Shown here: piece by piece, positions 7,329-17,199 of the stretch | How positions within the stretch are numbered: position 1 is the stretch's first letter | Layout of the letters: every line of letters starts with the position of its first letter | Assembly (NCBI RefSeq): GCF_019093865.1 | Contig: NZ_JABJXD010000001.1 | Span: 1-64,000 of the forward strand | DNA length: 64,000 nucleotides | Reading direction: 5' to 3' | From: Lentibacillus saliphilus | Lineage (GTDB): Bacteria; Bacillota; Bacilli; Bacillales; Amphibacillaceae | Translations under genes and position numbers: made by a program | The notes under the pieces: generated by a model | What the model was told of the DNA's origin: nothing | Seen by the model: only the letters and a program-made list of their open reading frames with translations | Database searches by the model: none

Positions 7329-8405
7329 ATGCGGTTAATCGTCTTTATACTATCTTTGTTAATATGCATATTCACATGGCCTACAATTGGACATGCACAG
7401 CCAAATGTATCAGGGAATAATGCTGTCTTAATGGAACAATCAAGTGGAAGAGTATTGTATGATCGACATGCTCATCAGCAACAGCCTATTGCTAGCATAA
7501 CGAAAATTATGACGGCGATTATTGCAATAGAATCAGGAAAACTGGATGATGAAGCAACAGCTAGTAAACGTGCTGTATATACTGAAGGCTCATCAATTTA
7601 TTTAGAACAAGGTGAAACGATGCTCATGAAAGACCTCGTGTATGGTCTAATGCTTCGATCAGGTAATGATGCAGCTGTTACAATCAGTGAGCATATCGGA
7701 GGAAGTGTTGAAGGCTTTGTACACTTGATGAATGAGAAAGCAGCATGGATTGGGATGGATAATACCCATTTTGAAAATCCTCATGGGCTTCATTCAGACA
7801 ACCATTATTCAACCGCGTATGATATGGCAATCCTGATGCGTTATGCGATGGAAAATGATCTATTTCAAAAAGTATCTAGTACGGAGTCCTATACAGCGGA
7901 ATCAAGAGTATATGCTTGGAAGAATAAAAACAAACTACTCACATCCTATTACCAATATTGTACAGGTGGTAAAACAGGCTTTACAAAAAAAGCTGGCAGA
8001 ACCCTTGTCTCGACAGCACACAAAAATAATATGAATCTTATTGCAGTCACGTTAAATGCACCTGATGACTGGAATGATCATATAAACATGTATGAATGGG
8101 CCTTTGATACATACACAATGGAACAATTGGAAGATGAGGGCGACAGCGATAATAATGAAATATTGAAACGAGAAAGTGCCTTATACCCGTTAAGCTCAGA
8201 AGATGAGGTTAAGGTAACAGAACAGACGGTAACCATTCAATCAGACGATTCGCAAATGGCTGTTGGTGAAAAAAAGATTTTTCACTTGAATGGCGAGGTG
8301 ATTTGGGAATCAAACGTCACAGAACAACAAAAAAATAAGAGCGGTTTTTTATCCTATTTTCAAACAGCTTTTAAAGCGATGATGAGGATGGATTTTAATG
8401 GTTAA
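7329..8405 (+). CDS. dacB: D-alanyl-D-alanine carboxypeptidase DacB (PBP5*)
   Basis: This sporulation penicillin-binding protein trims peptides of spore cortex peptidoglycan. The active-site motifs are intact: S56-ITK-59, S111-G-N113 and K215-T-G217. A signal peptide spans about residues 1-23 and ends GHA. The 358-residue length fits DacB, with a C-terminal beta domain and a possible amphipathic anchor. I chose the ATG at 7329 because AGGAGG lies 10 nt upstream; a longer frame from a TTG at 7272 runs through the putative promoter. It is followed by spmA and spmB as in B. subtilis, which favours DacB over the vegetative DacA or DacF. Confidence 0.95.
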   Translation: MRLIVFILSLLICIFTWPTIGHAQPNVSGNNAVLMEQSSGRVLYDRHAHQQQPIASITKIMTAIIAIESGKLDDEATASKRAVYTEGSSIYLEQGETMLMKDLVYGLMLRSGNDAAVTISEHIGGSVEGFVHLMNEKAAWIGMDNTHFENPHGLHSDNHYSTAYDMAILMRYAMENDLFQKVSSTESYTAESRVYAWKNKNKLLTSYYQYCTGGKTGFTKKAGRTLVSTAHKNNMNLIAVTLNAPDDWNDHINMYEWAFDTYTMEQLEDEGDSDNNEILKRESALYPLSSEDEVKVTEQTVTIQSDDSQMAVGEKKIFHLNGEVIWESNVTEQQKNKSGFLSYFQTAFKAMMRMDFNG

Positions 8406-8982
8406 TGTGATTTGGGCATTGATGGCAGTGATTGGCATCTTGTATGCGATGTTTAACGGAACAATGGAGCACGTCAACAAAGCAATTATAGAAAGTGCTG
8501 GTGAAGCTGTTACACTGTCTATTGGCCTCATAAGCATTCTTGTATTTTGGCTCGGTATTATGAAGGTCGCAGAACGTGCTGGTTTATTAAGAGTATTAGC
8601 TAAGATGTTTAAACCAATCATTGTTCGCCTCTTTCCTGAAATTCCAAAAGACCACCCAGCAATGGGATATATCCTGTCAAATATGACGGCTAATTTATTC
8701 GGATTAGGTAATGCTGCTACACCTATGGGTATCAAAGCAATGGAGCAAATGAAAACTTTAAGTCAATCAGACACTGCATCAAGATCAATGATTACTTTTT
8801 TGGCACTTAATACGTCCAGTTTAACCATTATTCCAACGACAGTTATTGCAATTAGAATGCAGTATGATTCCGTATCACCAACTGAGATTGTTGCTACAAC
8901 AATTATGGCAACAGCCATATCAACTGTAGGTGCGATTTTAACGGATCGGTTTTTTTATTATCGTAGTATGCGGAGGCAATAA
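8398..8982 (+). CDS. spmA: Spore maturation protein A
   Basis: SpmA is a membrane protein needed, with SpmB, for normal spore core dehydration. The 194-residue sequence has a nucleoside-recognition (gate) domain architecture with membrane segments near residues 1-20, 40-60, 135-150 and 160-180. NLFGLGNAATPMGIKAM near 99-115 is a family signature. The ATG overlaps the end of dacB by 8 nt, and spmB begins 2 nt after its stop, so the three genes form one operon. Confidence 0.95.
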   Translation: MVNVIWALMAVIGILYAMFNGTMEHVNKAIIESAGEAVTLSIGLISILVFWLGIMKVAERAGLLRVLAKMFKPIIVRLFPEIPKDHPAMGYILSNMTANLFGLGNAATPMGIKAMEQMKTLSQSDTASRSMITFLALNTSSLTIIPTTVIAIRMQYDSVSPTEIVATTIMATAISTVGAILTDRFFYYRSMRRQ

Positions 8983-8984
8983 TA

Positions 8985-9515
8985 ATGGCCCTGATTACTT
9001 CAATTAGTACGTGGTTTATACCGTGCTTCATCCTACTCGTTTTAATCATTGCTACATGGAAACGGATACCTTCATATGAATTGTTTGTTGAAGGTGGTAA
9101 AGAAGGCATCAAAATGGCCATTTCTATTTTGCCATTTTTAGTTGGGATGCTCGTGGCGATTTCTATATTAAGAAGCTCTGGTGCACTTGAAGCCTTTATT
9201 AACCTTATATCACCATTATTGTCCATTATAGGGGTACCACCTGATATTATTCCATTAGCCTTAGTACGACCAATTTCTGGAACAGCTGCTTTAGGTATGA
9301 CGACTGAAATTGTTGGAACGCACGGTCCAGACTCGTTCATTGGACGATTGGCATCTACAATGCAGGGGAGCACGGATACAACATTATATATTCTAACCGT
9401 TTACTTTGGTGCGATAGGAATTAGAAAAATGCGCTACGCTCTAAAAGTTGGACTTGTAGCGGATTTAATTGGTATAATAGCATCGATAATCATCGTAACA
9501 ATTGTGTTCGGTTGA
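8985..9515 (+). CDS. spmB: Spore maturation protein B
   Basis: SpmB partners SpmA in spore core dehydration. The 176-residue membrane protein has gate-domain features, including RPISGTAALGM near residues 105-115 and GSTDTTLYI near 128-136. The ribosome site GGAGG lies at the end of spmA. It is the last gene of dacB-spmA-spmB and is followed at once by a terminator. Confidence 0.95.
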   Translation: MALITSISTWFIPCFILLVLIIATWKRIPSYELFVEGGKEGIKMAISILPFLVGMLVAISILRSSGALEAFINLISPLLSIIGVPPDIIPLALVRPISGTAALGMTTEIVGTHGPDSFIGRLASTMQGSTDTTLYILTVYFGAIGIRKMRYALKVGLVADLIGIIASIIIVTIVFG

Positions 9516-9521
9516 TATTAG

Positions 9522-9552
9522 GCGTTAACATAGTGTTAACGCTATTATTATT
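9522..9552 (+). terminator. dacB-spmAB terminator
   Basis: A perfect 9-bp stem GCGTTAACA/TGTTAACGC (9522-9530, 9534-9542) has a 3-nt loop and is followed by an AT-rich, T-containing tail. It lies 6 nt after spmB. Confidence 0.75.
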
Positions 9553-9580
9553 TAATCCTAAAAAAGAATGGTGACTAACT

Positions 9581-10315
9581 ATGACAATGGAACGTTTGCA
9601 AAAAGTAATTGCCCAAAGTGGTATTACATCAAGAAGAAAAGCTGAAAAATTAATTCAAGAAGGCAAGGTTACTGTGAACGGTCAAACTGTAACAGAACTA
9701 GGTGTAAAGGTTTCACCAACTGATCAAATAGAAGTTGAAGGCATTCCGATTGAAAAAGAAGAACCTGTTTATTTTGTGCTGTATAAGCCAAGGGGTGTCA
9801 TTTCGAGTGTTCATGATGAGAAGGGTAGAAAGGTTGTAACGGATTTCCTACCAGGTATTCAAGAAAGAGTGTACCCGATTGGGCGATTGGATTATAATTC
9901 TTCCGGTATCATTTTGCTAACAAATGACGGGACGTTTGCAAATCTGCTCATGCATCCAAGCCATGATATTGAAAAAAAATATGTCGCTAAAATAAAAGGT
10001 ATTCCGGAACGAAAGGAATTAAATCAATTAAGAAAAGGTGTAAAATCAGATGACGACATCTTGAAGGTGTTACGTTATGACATCATGTCAACAGATAAAC
10101 AAAAAAACACGATGATCATTCAACTGACTTTGAATGAAGGTAAAAACCGCCACATCAGACGTATGATGGAAGCACTTGGCTATCCAGTTGAAAAATTAAA
10201 GCGCGAGCAATACGGACTCTTAACGCTCGATGGTATGCAACCAGGTGATATTCGACCATTAACACCACATGAAGTTAAGCAAATGCGGTCGCTCGCATTG
10301 GAAAATGTTGAATAA
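9581..10315 (+). CDS. rluB: 23S rRNA pseudouridine synthase (RluB family)
   Basis: This 244-residue protein has an N-terminal S4 RNA-binding domain (about 3-55) and an RsuA/RluB-type pseudouridine synthase domain. The catalytic aspartate D104 lies in GRLDYNSSG. The C-terminal GKNRHIRRM motif lies near 188-196. It isomerises a uridine in the large-subunit rRNA peptidyl-transferase region; the exact position is inferred from the RluB family. It sits between spmB and resA as ypuL does in B. subtilis. The ribosome site is weak (ATGGTGAC). Confidence 0.93.
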   Translation: MTMERLQKVIAQSGITSRRKAEKLIQEGKVTVNGQTVTELGVKVSPTDQIEVEGIPIEKEEPVYFVLYKPRGVISSVHDEKGRKVVTDFLPGIQERVYPIGRLDYNSSGIILLTNDGTFANLLMHPSHDIEKKYVAKIKGIPERKELNQLRKGVKSDDDILKVLRYDIMSTDKQKNTMIIQLTLNEGKNRHIRRMMEALGYPVEKLKREQYGLLTLDGMQPGDIRPLTPHEVKQMRSLALENVE

Positions 10316-10369
10316 TAGTCATAATTTCCACTATGTTTACATGGTATAATGTCGTCGGGAGTGATCTAG

Positions 10370-10942
10370 ATGAGTCTTGAGGACAGAAAAGCGTCCAAAC
10401 ATAAAAAGAAAAAACAGCGTTTAGTATTCAGAGCAATTATATTGTCTGTACTACTAGGCGCCATTGTTTATGCATTGGTGGATAATTTGCAGAAAGATAA
10501 ATCTATTTACAAAGTGGGGGATGAGGCACCTGATTTTGAACTTCTCCAAGTGAATGACAATAATGAGATGGAGAAAGTGAGATTAAGTGAATTACGTGGA
10601 AAAGGTGTTATGCTTAATTTCTGGGCGACGTATTGTGATCCGTGTGAAGCGGAAATGCCTTATATGCAAAGTCTTTATCCGGAATATAAAGAAAAAGGCG
10701 TTGAAATCGTAGCTGTTAGCTTGGACGGCGCCGAATTGAGGATTAATCGCTTTATAGAAAAATATGGACTAACATTTCCAATCCCGCATGATAAAAAAGA
10801 TACAGTGCGAGAATTGTATAAAGTCGGTCCGATCCCTAGTACATTCTTTATTAATCCTGAAGGTGTAATCGTTGACAAGGTCGAGGGTGCTTTAACGTTG
10901 GAAAGTCTTGAAGGCCATTTAGAAGAAATAACACCACAATAA
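10370..10942 (+). CDS. resA: Thiol-disulfide oxidoreductase ResA
   Basis: ResA is a membrane-anchored extracytoplasmic thioredoxin-like protein that reduces apocytochrome c before haem attachment. Residues 1-18 are very basic and 19-38 form a signal anchor. The thioredoxin fold carries C89-D-P-C92; many relatives have CEPC, so the dipeptide differs by one conservative change. The later cis-proline region (GPIPSTFFI) is present. An extended -10 promoter (TGGTATAAT, 10342-10350) precedes it. It heads resABC, which together form the cytochrome c synthesis module. Confidence 0.95.
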   Translation: MSLEDRKASKHKKKKQRLVFRAIILSVLLGAIVYALVDNLQKDKSIYKVGDEAPDFELLQVNDNNEMEKVRLSELRGKGVMLNFWATYCDPCEAEMPYMQSLYPEYKEKGVEIVAVSLDGAELRINRFIEKYGLTFPIPHDKKDTVRELYKVGPIPSTFFINPEGVIVDKVEGALTLESLEGHLEEITPQ

Positions 10943-10971
10943 CAACGTATGATTGGGAACGAGGGGTTTAA

Positions 10972-12612
10972 ATGAAGCATATTAAATGTGAATGTGGCCA
11001 TGTGAATCCTGAAGGTACGGTGCTCTGTGAAGCATGTGGAAAACCGATCGAAGGAAATCAACATATTGATGGCAATGATCGAAAAAAACTGCTTAATATG
11101 CGTTATGAGGGCAGCGCACGTCGCTCACAAACGTATAATAAGTCCATTATTGATAAAATATGGAGCTTCTTTTCGTCAGTAAAAGTAGGGGTTTGGCTCA
11201 TTGTAATCGCTCTGGTTGCTTCTGCAATCGGAACAATTTATCCGCAAAAAATGTACATACCAGCCGATGCAATTTCTAGAGACCCGTCTATTTTTTATGA
11301 AGAGACATATGGATTAACAGGGAAAATATTTTACCAACTCGGATTTCACGTGTTATACAGTTCTTGGTGGTACATGCTGTTAATTGCTTTAATTGGTGTA
11401 TCACTCGTTATTTGTAGCTTAGACCGATTTGTACCGCTTTATAAAGCGTTAAAGCGTCAAAAGGCAAAGCGTCATCCGTCATTTTTAGAACGACAGCGCT
11501 TGTTTAGTCAAACAGATCATGTGACGGATGGTGAAAAAGAGCAGGTTATTCAGGCTTTAAAAAAACAAAAATATAAAGTCCGACATGAAGAAGGACATAT
11601 TCTTGCAGAAAAAGGTCGTTTTTCAAGATGGGGACCTTACGTTAATCATATCGGGTTAATTATTATTTTACTTGCTGCACTTCTCCGTACGTCATCATTT
11701 ATGTATATAGATGAATACGTGTGGGTTCGAGAAGGTGAACAGACCGTTATCGATGGAACGGATAGCCAATTTTACATTGAAAATAAAGAGTTTATTTTGG
11801 AAACGTATGACGAAAATGATGAACGTTTTGCGGAAGCAATCAAGAAACAGGGCGCTATTCCAAGTAACTTCCAAACGAATGTGATCATTTATAAAGCAAA
11901 AGAACAGGAAGTACCAGGGCAAGAGCTTGAACTAGAAGTGTATGATGAAGCAGAGATTTATATGAATCATCCATATAAGTTTGAGGGCTACACACTCTAT
12001 CAAGCTGGTTATCAATTAAATGAATTTACGACGATGACGTTTGCCGTGACGGATATTAATAATAATGAACAGATCGATCAATTTATGATTGACCTGACAA
12101 ATCCGCAAGAAACATATGAGCTGAACGATGGTTTTCGAGTCATGATTAGTGAGTATTATCCTGAATATTATATGAGCGATAATGGCCCCGACTCTAGAAC
12201 CGATAACACTAAGAATCCTGCTTTTGTATTTGCAGTAAGCACGCCAGATTCAGAAGGTGCTGAAGTGAGTTTTGTGGGAGACTATATGAACACGCCAACG
12301 AATTTTGATGCAACAGGTGAAAACGATTATAGAGTAGAACTCATTGATGCAGAAATGCACAATGTCAGTGGTCTAACGGTACGTCGTGACTATACACTCC
12401 CTTTATTTGGCTTAGGGGCTGCGATATTTATGATCGGTGTCATGCAGGGAATGTACTGGCAGCATAGAAGAATTTGGGTGAATGTTAAAGGTGACGGCGT
12501 TTTATTAGCAGGTCATACAAATAAAAACTGGTTTGGTCTGAAAAAAGATATAGAAAAGGTCATTTCAGATACATCGATTAATCAAGTGATTGACCAACAA
12601 GAACTTGACTAA
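10972..12612 (+). CDS. resB: Cytochrome c biogenesis protein ResB (CcsB)
   Basis: ResB and ResC form the system II haem-handling and attachment complex. The 546-residue protein has membrane segments near residues 67-90, 130-150, 220-240 and 475-495, with a large extracytoplasmic domain between the third and fourth. It opens with a zinc-ribbon-like CxC-x10-CxxC cluster (C6, C8, C19, C22), also recalled for B. subtilis ResB. The ATG follows GAGGGG. It lies 29 nt after resA and 23 nt before resC. Confidence 0.95.
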   Translation: MKHIKCECGHVNPEGTVLCEACGKPIEGNQHIDGNDRKKLLNMRYEGSARRSQTYNKSIIDKIWSFFSSVKVGVWLIVIALVASAIGTIYPQKMYIPADAISRDPSIFYEETYGLTGKIFYQLGFHVLYSSWWYMLLIALIGVSLVICSLDRFVPLYKALKRQKAKRHPSFLERQRLFSQTDHVTDGEKEQVIQALKKQKYKVRHEEGHILAEKGRFSRWGPYVNHIGLIIILLAALLRTSSFMYIDEYVWVREGEQTVIDGTDSQFYIENKEFILETYDENDERFAEAIKKQGAIPSNFQTNVIIYKAKEQEVPGQELELEVYDEAEIYMNHPYKFEGYTLYQAGYQLNEFTTMTFAVTDINNNEQIDQFMIDLTNPQETYELNDGFRVMISEYYPEYYMSDNGPDSRTDNTKNPAFVFAVSTPDSEGAEVSFVGDYMNTPTNFDATGENDYRVELIDAEMHNVSGLTVRRDYTLPLFGLGAAIFMIGVMQGMYWQHRRIWVNVKGDGVLLAGHTNKNWFGLKKDIEKVISDTSINQVIDQQELD

Positions 12613-12635
12613 GGTTTTTATCGAGGAGGATATTT

Positions 12636-13820
12636 ATGGATTGGTTCAGTATTAGTAGTGGGGCGTTATACACAGCATTTATTCTGTATTTAATTGCGAC
12701 TTTCTTTTTTGGTGCTACGATCAAAGATAAAAAGACAACTCATAAAGGGAAATCTGGAACGATTGGCATTGCATTGACAATCGCCGGTCTAATTGCCCAA
12801 CTTGTATATTTTATTACGAGATGGATTGCAAGTGGTCATGCACCAGTTAGCAATATGTTTGAATTTGTTACGTCTTTTGGAATGGGGCTTGTTCTAGCGT
12901 TTCTTATTCTTTATTTTATTTATAGAATTACAGTTTTAGGTTTGTTTGCATTACCGATTGCGATGATTTTGATCGCATATGCGAGTATGTTTCCAACAGA
13001 AATTGCACCATTAGTACCATCATTAAAGAGTCATTGGCTTTACATTCATGTCACAACTGTTTCTCTTGGTAATGCCATCTTAGCGGTTAGCTTTGTATCA
13101 GGCTTGATCTTCTTAATCAGACAAATTGATCAAACTGTGAAAAACAAGAAAAACATATGGCTTGAACTGATTATATATTCCCTTTTCTTGTTTATAGGTT
13201 TCATCGTGATTTCATCAGTGTTCAATGCGACGAACTATGAAGCCGTATATGGATATCAATATAATGATAAATCCTATCAGTCAACCTATCATATGCCACC
13301 TATTGCTGGTCCGCATAACGGAGAAATCTTAACACCTGGTGCTATGAAGCCTTTATTTGAAGCACCAAGCTGGATGCACGGAAAAGATGCGGGTCAAAAA
13401 TTAAATACAATTATTTGGTCAATTATGGCAGGAACGCTGATTTATGGTATTGTGCGATTGGTGTTAAGAAAAAGAGTTGGAGCCGCAATTCAACCATATT
13501 TGAATAAAACAAATCCAGATATGCTAGATGAAGTGACGTATCGTGCGGTGACAATCGGTTTTCCAGTATTTACCCTTGGCGGCTTGATTTTTGCAGCTAT
13601 TTGGGCACAAATTGCTTGGGATCGATTCTGGGGATGGGATCCAAAAGAAGTGTGGGCGCTGATTACTTGGTTCTTTTATGCTGCGTTTCTTCATTTGCGG
13701 TTATCTCGAGGCTGGCATGGTGAGAAGTCAGCGTGGTTAGCCGTTGGTGGCTTTGCAATCATTATGTTCAACATCATTGTCGTAAACCTTGTTTTGGCAG
13801 GTTTACATTCCTACGCTTAA
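12636..13820 (+). CDS. resC: Cytochrome c biogenesis protein ResC (CcsA)
   Basis: ResC is the polytopic haem-binding partner of ResB. The 394-residue protein has about eight membrane segments. Its WWD-type haem motif, in [19 protein letters not shown], lies near residues 330-348. Conserved histidines occur in the flanking loops (for example VSLGN with LYIHV near 137, and [16 protein letters not shown] near 352-367). The ATG follows GAGGAGG. A hairpin terminator separates resABC from resDE. Confidence 0.95.
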   Translation: MDWFSISSGALYTAFILYLIATFFFGATIKDKKTTHKGKSGTIGIALTIAGLIAQLVYFITRWIASGHAPVSNMFEFVTSFGMGLVLAFLILYFIYRITVLGLFALPIAMILIAYASMFPTEIAPLVPSLKSHWLYIHVTTVSLGNAILAVSFVSGLIFLIRQIDQTVKNKKNIWLELIIYSLFLFIGFIVISSVFNATNYEAVYGYQYNDKSYQSTYHMPPIAGPHNGEILTPGAMKPLFEAPSWMHGKDAGQKLNTIIWSIMAGTLIYGIVRLVLRKRVGAAIQPYLNKTNPDMLDEVTYRAVTIGFPVFTLGGLIFAAIWAQIAWDRFWGWDPKEVWALITWFFYAAFLHLRLSRGWHGEKSAWLAVGGFAIIMFNIIVVNLVLAGLHSYA

Positions 13821-13829
13821 TTGACTGTG

Positions 13830-13878
13830 AACAGGGCATTAGCAAATTACGATTTGTGATGTCCTGTGTTCTTTTAAT
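13830..13878 (+). terminator. Terminator or attenuator between resC and resD
   Basis: A two-part hairpin is visible: an outer stem (13830-13839 with 13859-13868) and an inner GCAAAT/ATTTGT stem around a TACG loop, followed by a T-rich run. It may separate resABC from resDE expression or act only in part. Confidence 0.6.
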
Positions 13879-13959
13879 TAGACGTAAAAGCATAAATACC
13901 TTATACTTTTGGATAGATTTCGTTTATAATTTAATATAAAGTCTAGGGGGGAATGTCCC

Positions 13960-14676
13960 GTGTCTGAAACAACAAAAGTATTAGTCGTAGATGATGAAGA
14001 AAGAATTAGACGTCTCATTCGTATGTATCTTGAGCGTGAAGACTATATTGTCGAAGAAGCACAAGATGGTACGGAGGCGCTTGAAAAGGCCATAAATGAT
14101 GATTTTCATGTTATTTTGTTAGATATTATGATGCCTGAGATGAATGGGATAGACGTCTGTAGAGAGATTAGAAAAGAAAAAGAAACACCGATTATTATGT
14201 TAACAGCTAAAGGTGAAGAATCAAATCGCGTTCAGGGGTTTGAAGTGGGTGCGGATGACTATATTGTTAAACCATTTAGTCCACGCGAGGTTGTTCTTAG
14301 GGTTAAAGCCATTTTACGTCGTGTATCTGCTGCGCAGTTTGAACAAGTGGCAGTACCACCTAAAGACATTATTGCCTATCCTCATTTGACAATTGATCAT
14401 GATGCCCATCGTGTAACTGCAGATGGATCAGAAGTAAGCTTAACCCCAAAAGAATATGAACTTCTTTGTTTTTTAGCAAAGTCACCTGATAAAGTATATC
14501 ATCGTGAAGAATTGTTAAAAGAAGTTTGGCATTATGAATTTTTTGGTGATTTAAGGACAGTTGATACACATGTGAAGCGTCTTAGAGAAAAGCTCAATCA
14601 AGTTTCAGAAGATGCGGCTAAGATGATCGTGACAGTTTGGGGCGTCGGATATAAATTTGAGGTAGATGATGCATAA
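13960..14676 (+). CDS. resD: Response regulator ResD
   Basis: ResD is the OmpR/PhoB-type regulator of aerobic and anaerobic respiration genes. The receiver domain (about 5-120) has the acidic pair D11-D12, phospho-acceptor D55 and K106 in IVKPF. The winged-helix DNA-binding domain occupies about 140-235. Translation begins at a GTG preceded by AGGGGGG. A TATAAT at 13925-13930 could be a -10 box, although the -35 is poor. The stop shares one base with the start of resE. Confidence 0.95.
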   Translation: MSETTKVLVVDDEERIRRLIRMYLEREDYIVEEAQDGTEALEKAINDDFHVILLDIMMPEMNGIDVCREIRKEKETPIIMLTAKGEESNRVQGFEVGADDYIVKPFSPREVVLRVKAILRRVSAAQFEQVAVPPKDIIAYPHLTIDHDAHRVTADGSEVSLTPKEYELLCFLAKSPDKVYHREELLKEVWHYEFFGDLRTVDTHVKRLREKLNQVSEDAAKMIVTVWGVGYKFEVDDA

Positions 14677-16439
14677 TGTTTTGGCGTAGCGTAGTCGGAA
14701 AGCTAGCAATAACGATTTTATTGCTAGTTTCTTTTGTATTATTTGTATTAACAATCTTTTTACTTGAGTTTTTTGAGACGTTTCATATTCAGGAAGCAGA
14801 AGAAGACATTATGGAAACAGCAACTAAAATTTCAATGATGGTGACGCAGTATGAAGACCAAGCACAGTTATTGAATACGGTTGATTTTGTGAAAGACCCT
14901 TCAAGTCGAGTCATGATTGCTTTTGATGAACATCAAGACCATTGGTTTTCTGATTCGAGTGATCATAAGCTATTAAATACGCCTAAAGATTGGATTGAAA
15001 AAGATCCAGATTTAAAAAAGGCAATCGGTGGGGAAAAGGTAAAAAAACAATTAACGCTTCCAGGGACCAATAGTGAGATTATGGTCGTCGGCACACCAAT
15101 TCCTAATGCGACTGGTGCTGTTTATGTCTTTCAAACGTTAGCAGTTATTGATCAAACAAAAGCAGAAACAACTAAAATTATATTTATAGCTGCTGGTATT
15201 GCAATCGTTTTAACAACTATTTTTGCTTTCTTTTTGTCGACACGTATTACATCTCCGCTCATAAAAATGCGAGAAGCTGCATTTGATTTGACGCGAGGTG
15301 AATTTAATACGAAGGTTCCCATTTTGACAAATGATGAAATTGGTGGTTTGGCGATGGCCTTTAACAGGATGGGCCGCCAGTTGAAATTTCATATTAATGC
15401 TTTGCGTCAAGAAAAAGAACAGATGTCGAGCATCATTAGTTCAATGGCTGATGGTGTCATGACCTTGAATCGTAATGGTAATATCATTGTCACGAACACA
15501 CCGGCTGATCAGTTTATGGATAGTTGGTACTTTGATAAAGATATTGTACAGCGAGATTCTCATAAAGTACTACCGATCGAATTAAATGAACTGCTTGTTG
15601 AAGTTGTTAATAAAGAAACTGAGGTCATGAGGGAAATTAATTTACAAGGACGAACATGGGTTATGATAATGACGCCTCTTTACAATCAGACGTATGTTAG
15701 AGGAGCTGTTGCAGTTATCCGTGATATGACCGATGAGCGTCGTCTAGATAAATTAAGGAAGGATTTTATTGCCAACGTTTCGCATGAGCTTAGGACCCCA
15801 ATTGCAATGCTTCAAGGCTATAGTGAGGCAATTGTTGATGACGTTGCAGAGAGTAAAGAGGACAAGAATGAGCTTGCGCATATCATTCATGAAGAGTCAC
15901 TTAGAATGGGCCGATTGGTGAATGAATTGCTAGATCTTGCTCGAATGGAAGCAGGACATATTCATTTAAATAAAGAGTCTGTTGACATTCATCTCTTCCT
16001 CGAACGCATCATACGTAAATTTAAAGGATTAGCAGATGAAGCGAATATACAACTTTTGAATGACAAAGATATTAAATATGCTGTTGCATGCTTAGATGTT
16101 GATAAAATGGATCAGGTGTTGACCAATTTAATTGATAATGCGATTCGTCATACTGATCAACAAGGGTTTGTTAATGTGATTGCTTCAAATGATCAAGATA
16201 TGCTATCCATATCGATCAAGGATAATGGCTCTGGTATTCCAGAAGAAGATTTGCCATTTGTGTTTGAACGGTTTTACAAAGCTGATAAAGCCCGGACACG
16301 AAATGGTAAGAAAAAAGGAACTGGGCTAGGTCTTGCCATTGCGAAGCATCTTGTTGAAGCACATCGGGGGACCATCACTGTTAACAGCAAGCTAAATGAG
16401 GGCACGACGTTTACAATAAAAATACCAAATAAGCGATAA
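14676..16439 (+). CDS. resE: Sensor histidine kinase ResE
   Basis: ResE phosphorylates ResD in response to redox or oxygen limitation. The 587-residue protein has membrane segments near 10-32 and 167-188 around an extracytoplasmic sensor region. It then has HAMP (about 189-240), PAS (about 250-350), HisKA with H370 in SHELRTP, and HATPase_c with N, G1 and G2 boxes to the C terminus. The start overlaps the resD stop by one base, indicating tight coupling. A large hairpin follows. Confidence 0.95.
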   Translation: MFWRSVVGKLAITILLLVSFVLFVLTIFLLEFFETFHIQEAEEDIMETATKISMMVTQYEDQAQLLNTVDFVKDPSSRVMIAFDEHQDHWFSDSSDHKLLNTPKDWIEKDPDLKKAIGGEKVKKQLTLPGTNSEIMVVGTPIPNATGAVYVFQTLAVIDQTKAETTKIIFIAAGIAIVLTTIFAFFLSTRITSPLIKMREAAFDLTRGEFNTKVPILTNDEIGGLAMAFNRMGRQLKFHINALRQEKEQMSSIISSMADGVMTLNRNGNIIVTNTPADQFMDSWYFDKDIVQRDSHKVLPIELNELLVEVVNKETEVMREINLQGRTWVMIMTPLYNQTYVRGAVAVIRDMTDERRLDKLRKDFIANVSHELRTPIAMLQGYSEAIVDDVAESKEDKNELAHIIHEESLRMGRLVNELLDLARMEAGHIHLNKESVDIHLFLERIIRKFKGLADEANIQLLNDKDIKYAVACLDVDKMDQVLTNLIDNAIRHTDQQGFVNVIASNDQDMLSISIKDNGSGIPEEDLPFVFERFYKADKARTRNGKKKGTGLGLAIAKHLVEAHRGTITVNSKLNEGTTFTIKIPNKR

Positions 16440-16443
16440 TGTA

Positions 16444-16530
16444 AAAAACCAGTAGCTGTAGGTACCGATCCTCAAAAGTTAGAGTTGAAAATCTAACGTT
16501 TTGGGGGTAACCACCTGGCTATTGGTTTTT
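16444..16530 (+). terminator. Large compound hairpin after resE, probable terminator
   Basis: An outer 13-bp stem (16444-16456 with 16518-16530, one G-U pair) encloses an inner stem (16470-16483 with 16492-16506, one bulge). The 3' arm ends in a T-run. This fits a long intrinsic terminator for resDE, but the internal loops are more elaborate than usual. Confidence 0.7.
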
Positions 16531-16602
16531 AACGTTTTATCTGTTTGAAAATTGCCATTATCTATTTGGAAATATGTTGGCTATGGTATAATCGAATATG
16601 TA

Positions 16603-16629
16603 TGTAACTTTTAATACATGCCAAACGAC
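16603..16629 (+). promoter_or_regulatory. Autoregulatory sigma-X promoter of sigX
   Basis: TGTAAC at 16603-16608, a 17-nt spacer and CGAC at 16626-16629 match the B. subtilis sigma-X/ECF consensus. A sigma-A-like -10 (TATAAT at 16587-16592, with TTGGAA at 16566-16571 and a short 15-nt spacer) lies upstream and could provide basal expression. Confidence 0.8.
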
Positions 16630-16653
16630 TAAACGTTTGAACGGGGGATATAC

Positions 16654-17199
16654 ATGAAAGAGCTCTTCGATGATATTTATGAAACGTATCATCATGATTT
16701 ATACCGTTTCATATTTTATATGGTTAAAGATAAAGAGACGGCTGAGGATCTAATTCAAGACGTTTATATTAAAATCCTGCAGTCTTATCATTCTTATAAA
16801 GGAAAGAGCAGTTTAAAAACGTGGATTTTTTCCATTGCGAGACATCAAACGATTGATTATTTTCGGTCGAACCAGAGAAAACAAAAACATGTTGCCCAAT
16901 TACCTGATTGGAATGAGCGGCAACAACATATTCAGGATACGAAACCACTACCTGAGGAAATAACCGTCCTAAATGAAGATATTAAACGTTTATACAGCTA
17001 TCTTGATCACTGCACACCAAATCAAAAAAGTGTGTTGTTATTAAGATACATACATGATTTTTCCATTAAAGAAACAGCCAATATTTTAAATTTCAGTACG
17101 AGTAAGGTTAAAACAACACAACATCGCGCACTCAAAGTTTTAAAAACATTGATGAGTGAAGAGCAAAGGGGAGACGAAGATGACATCATACGACGATAA
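16654..17199 (+). CDS. sigX: ECF RNA polymerase sigma factor SigX
   Basis: This 181-residue ECF sigma factor has region 2 (about 5-75, including YRFIFYMVKDKETAEDLIQD) and region 4 (about 115-170, with the helix-turn-helix SIKETANILNFSTSKVKTTQHR). In B. subtilis SigX controls cell-surface charge and cationic peptide resistance genes. The ATG follows CGGGGG. Identity as SigX rather than W or M rests on sequence character, the position after resE, the neighbouring rsiX and a matching upstream promoter. It overlaps rsiX by 20 nt. Confidence 0.93.
   Translation: MKELFDDIYETYHHDLYRFIFYMVKDKETAEDLIQDVYIKILQSYHSYKGKSSLKTWIFSIARHQTIDYFRSNQRKQKHVAQLPDWNERQQHIQDTKPLPEEITVLNEDIKRLYSYLDHCTPNQKSVLLLRYIHDFSIKETANILNFSTSKVKTTQHRALKVLKTLMSEEQRGDEDDIIRR

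Noticed and set aside
8349-9373. Long minus-strand frames opposite spmA and spmB
   Set aside because: These are produced by the codon bias of hydrophobic genes on the other strand; the + strand genes are certain.
13733-13939. A 68-residue + strand frame across the end of resC
   Set aside because: It overlaps resC in another frame and runs through the terminator hairpin; the composition looks non-coding.
16451-16515. T-box-like or known riboswitch in the post-resE hairpin
   Set aside because: GGTACCG is only superficially like the T-box sequence, there is no specifier loop, and the next gene is a sigma factor rather than an amino-acid gene.
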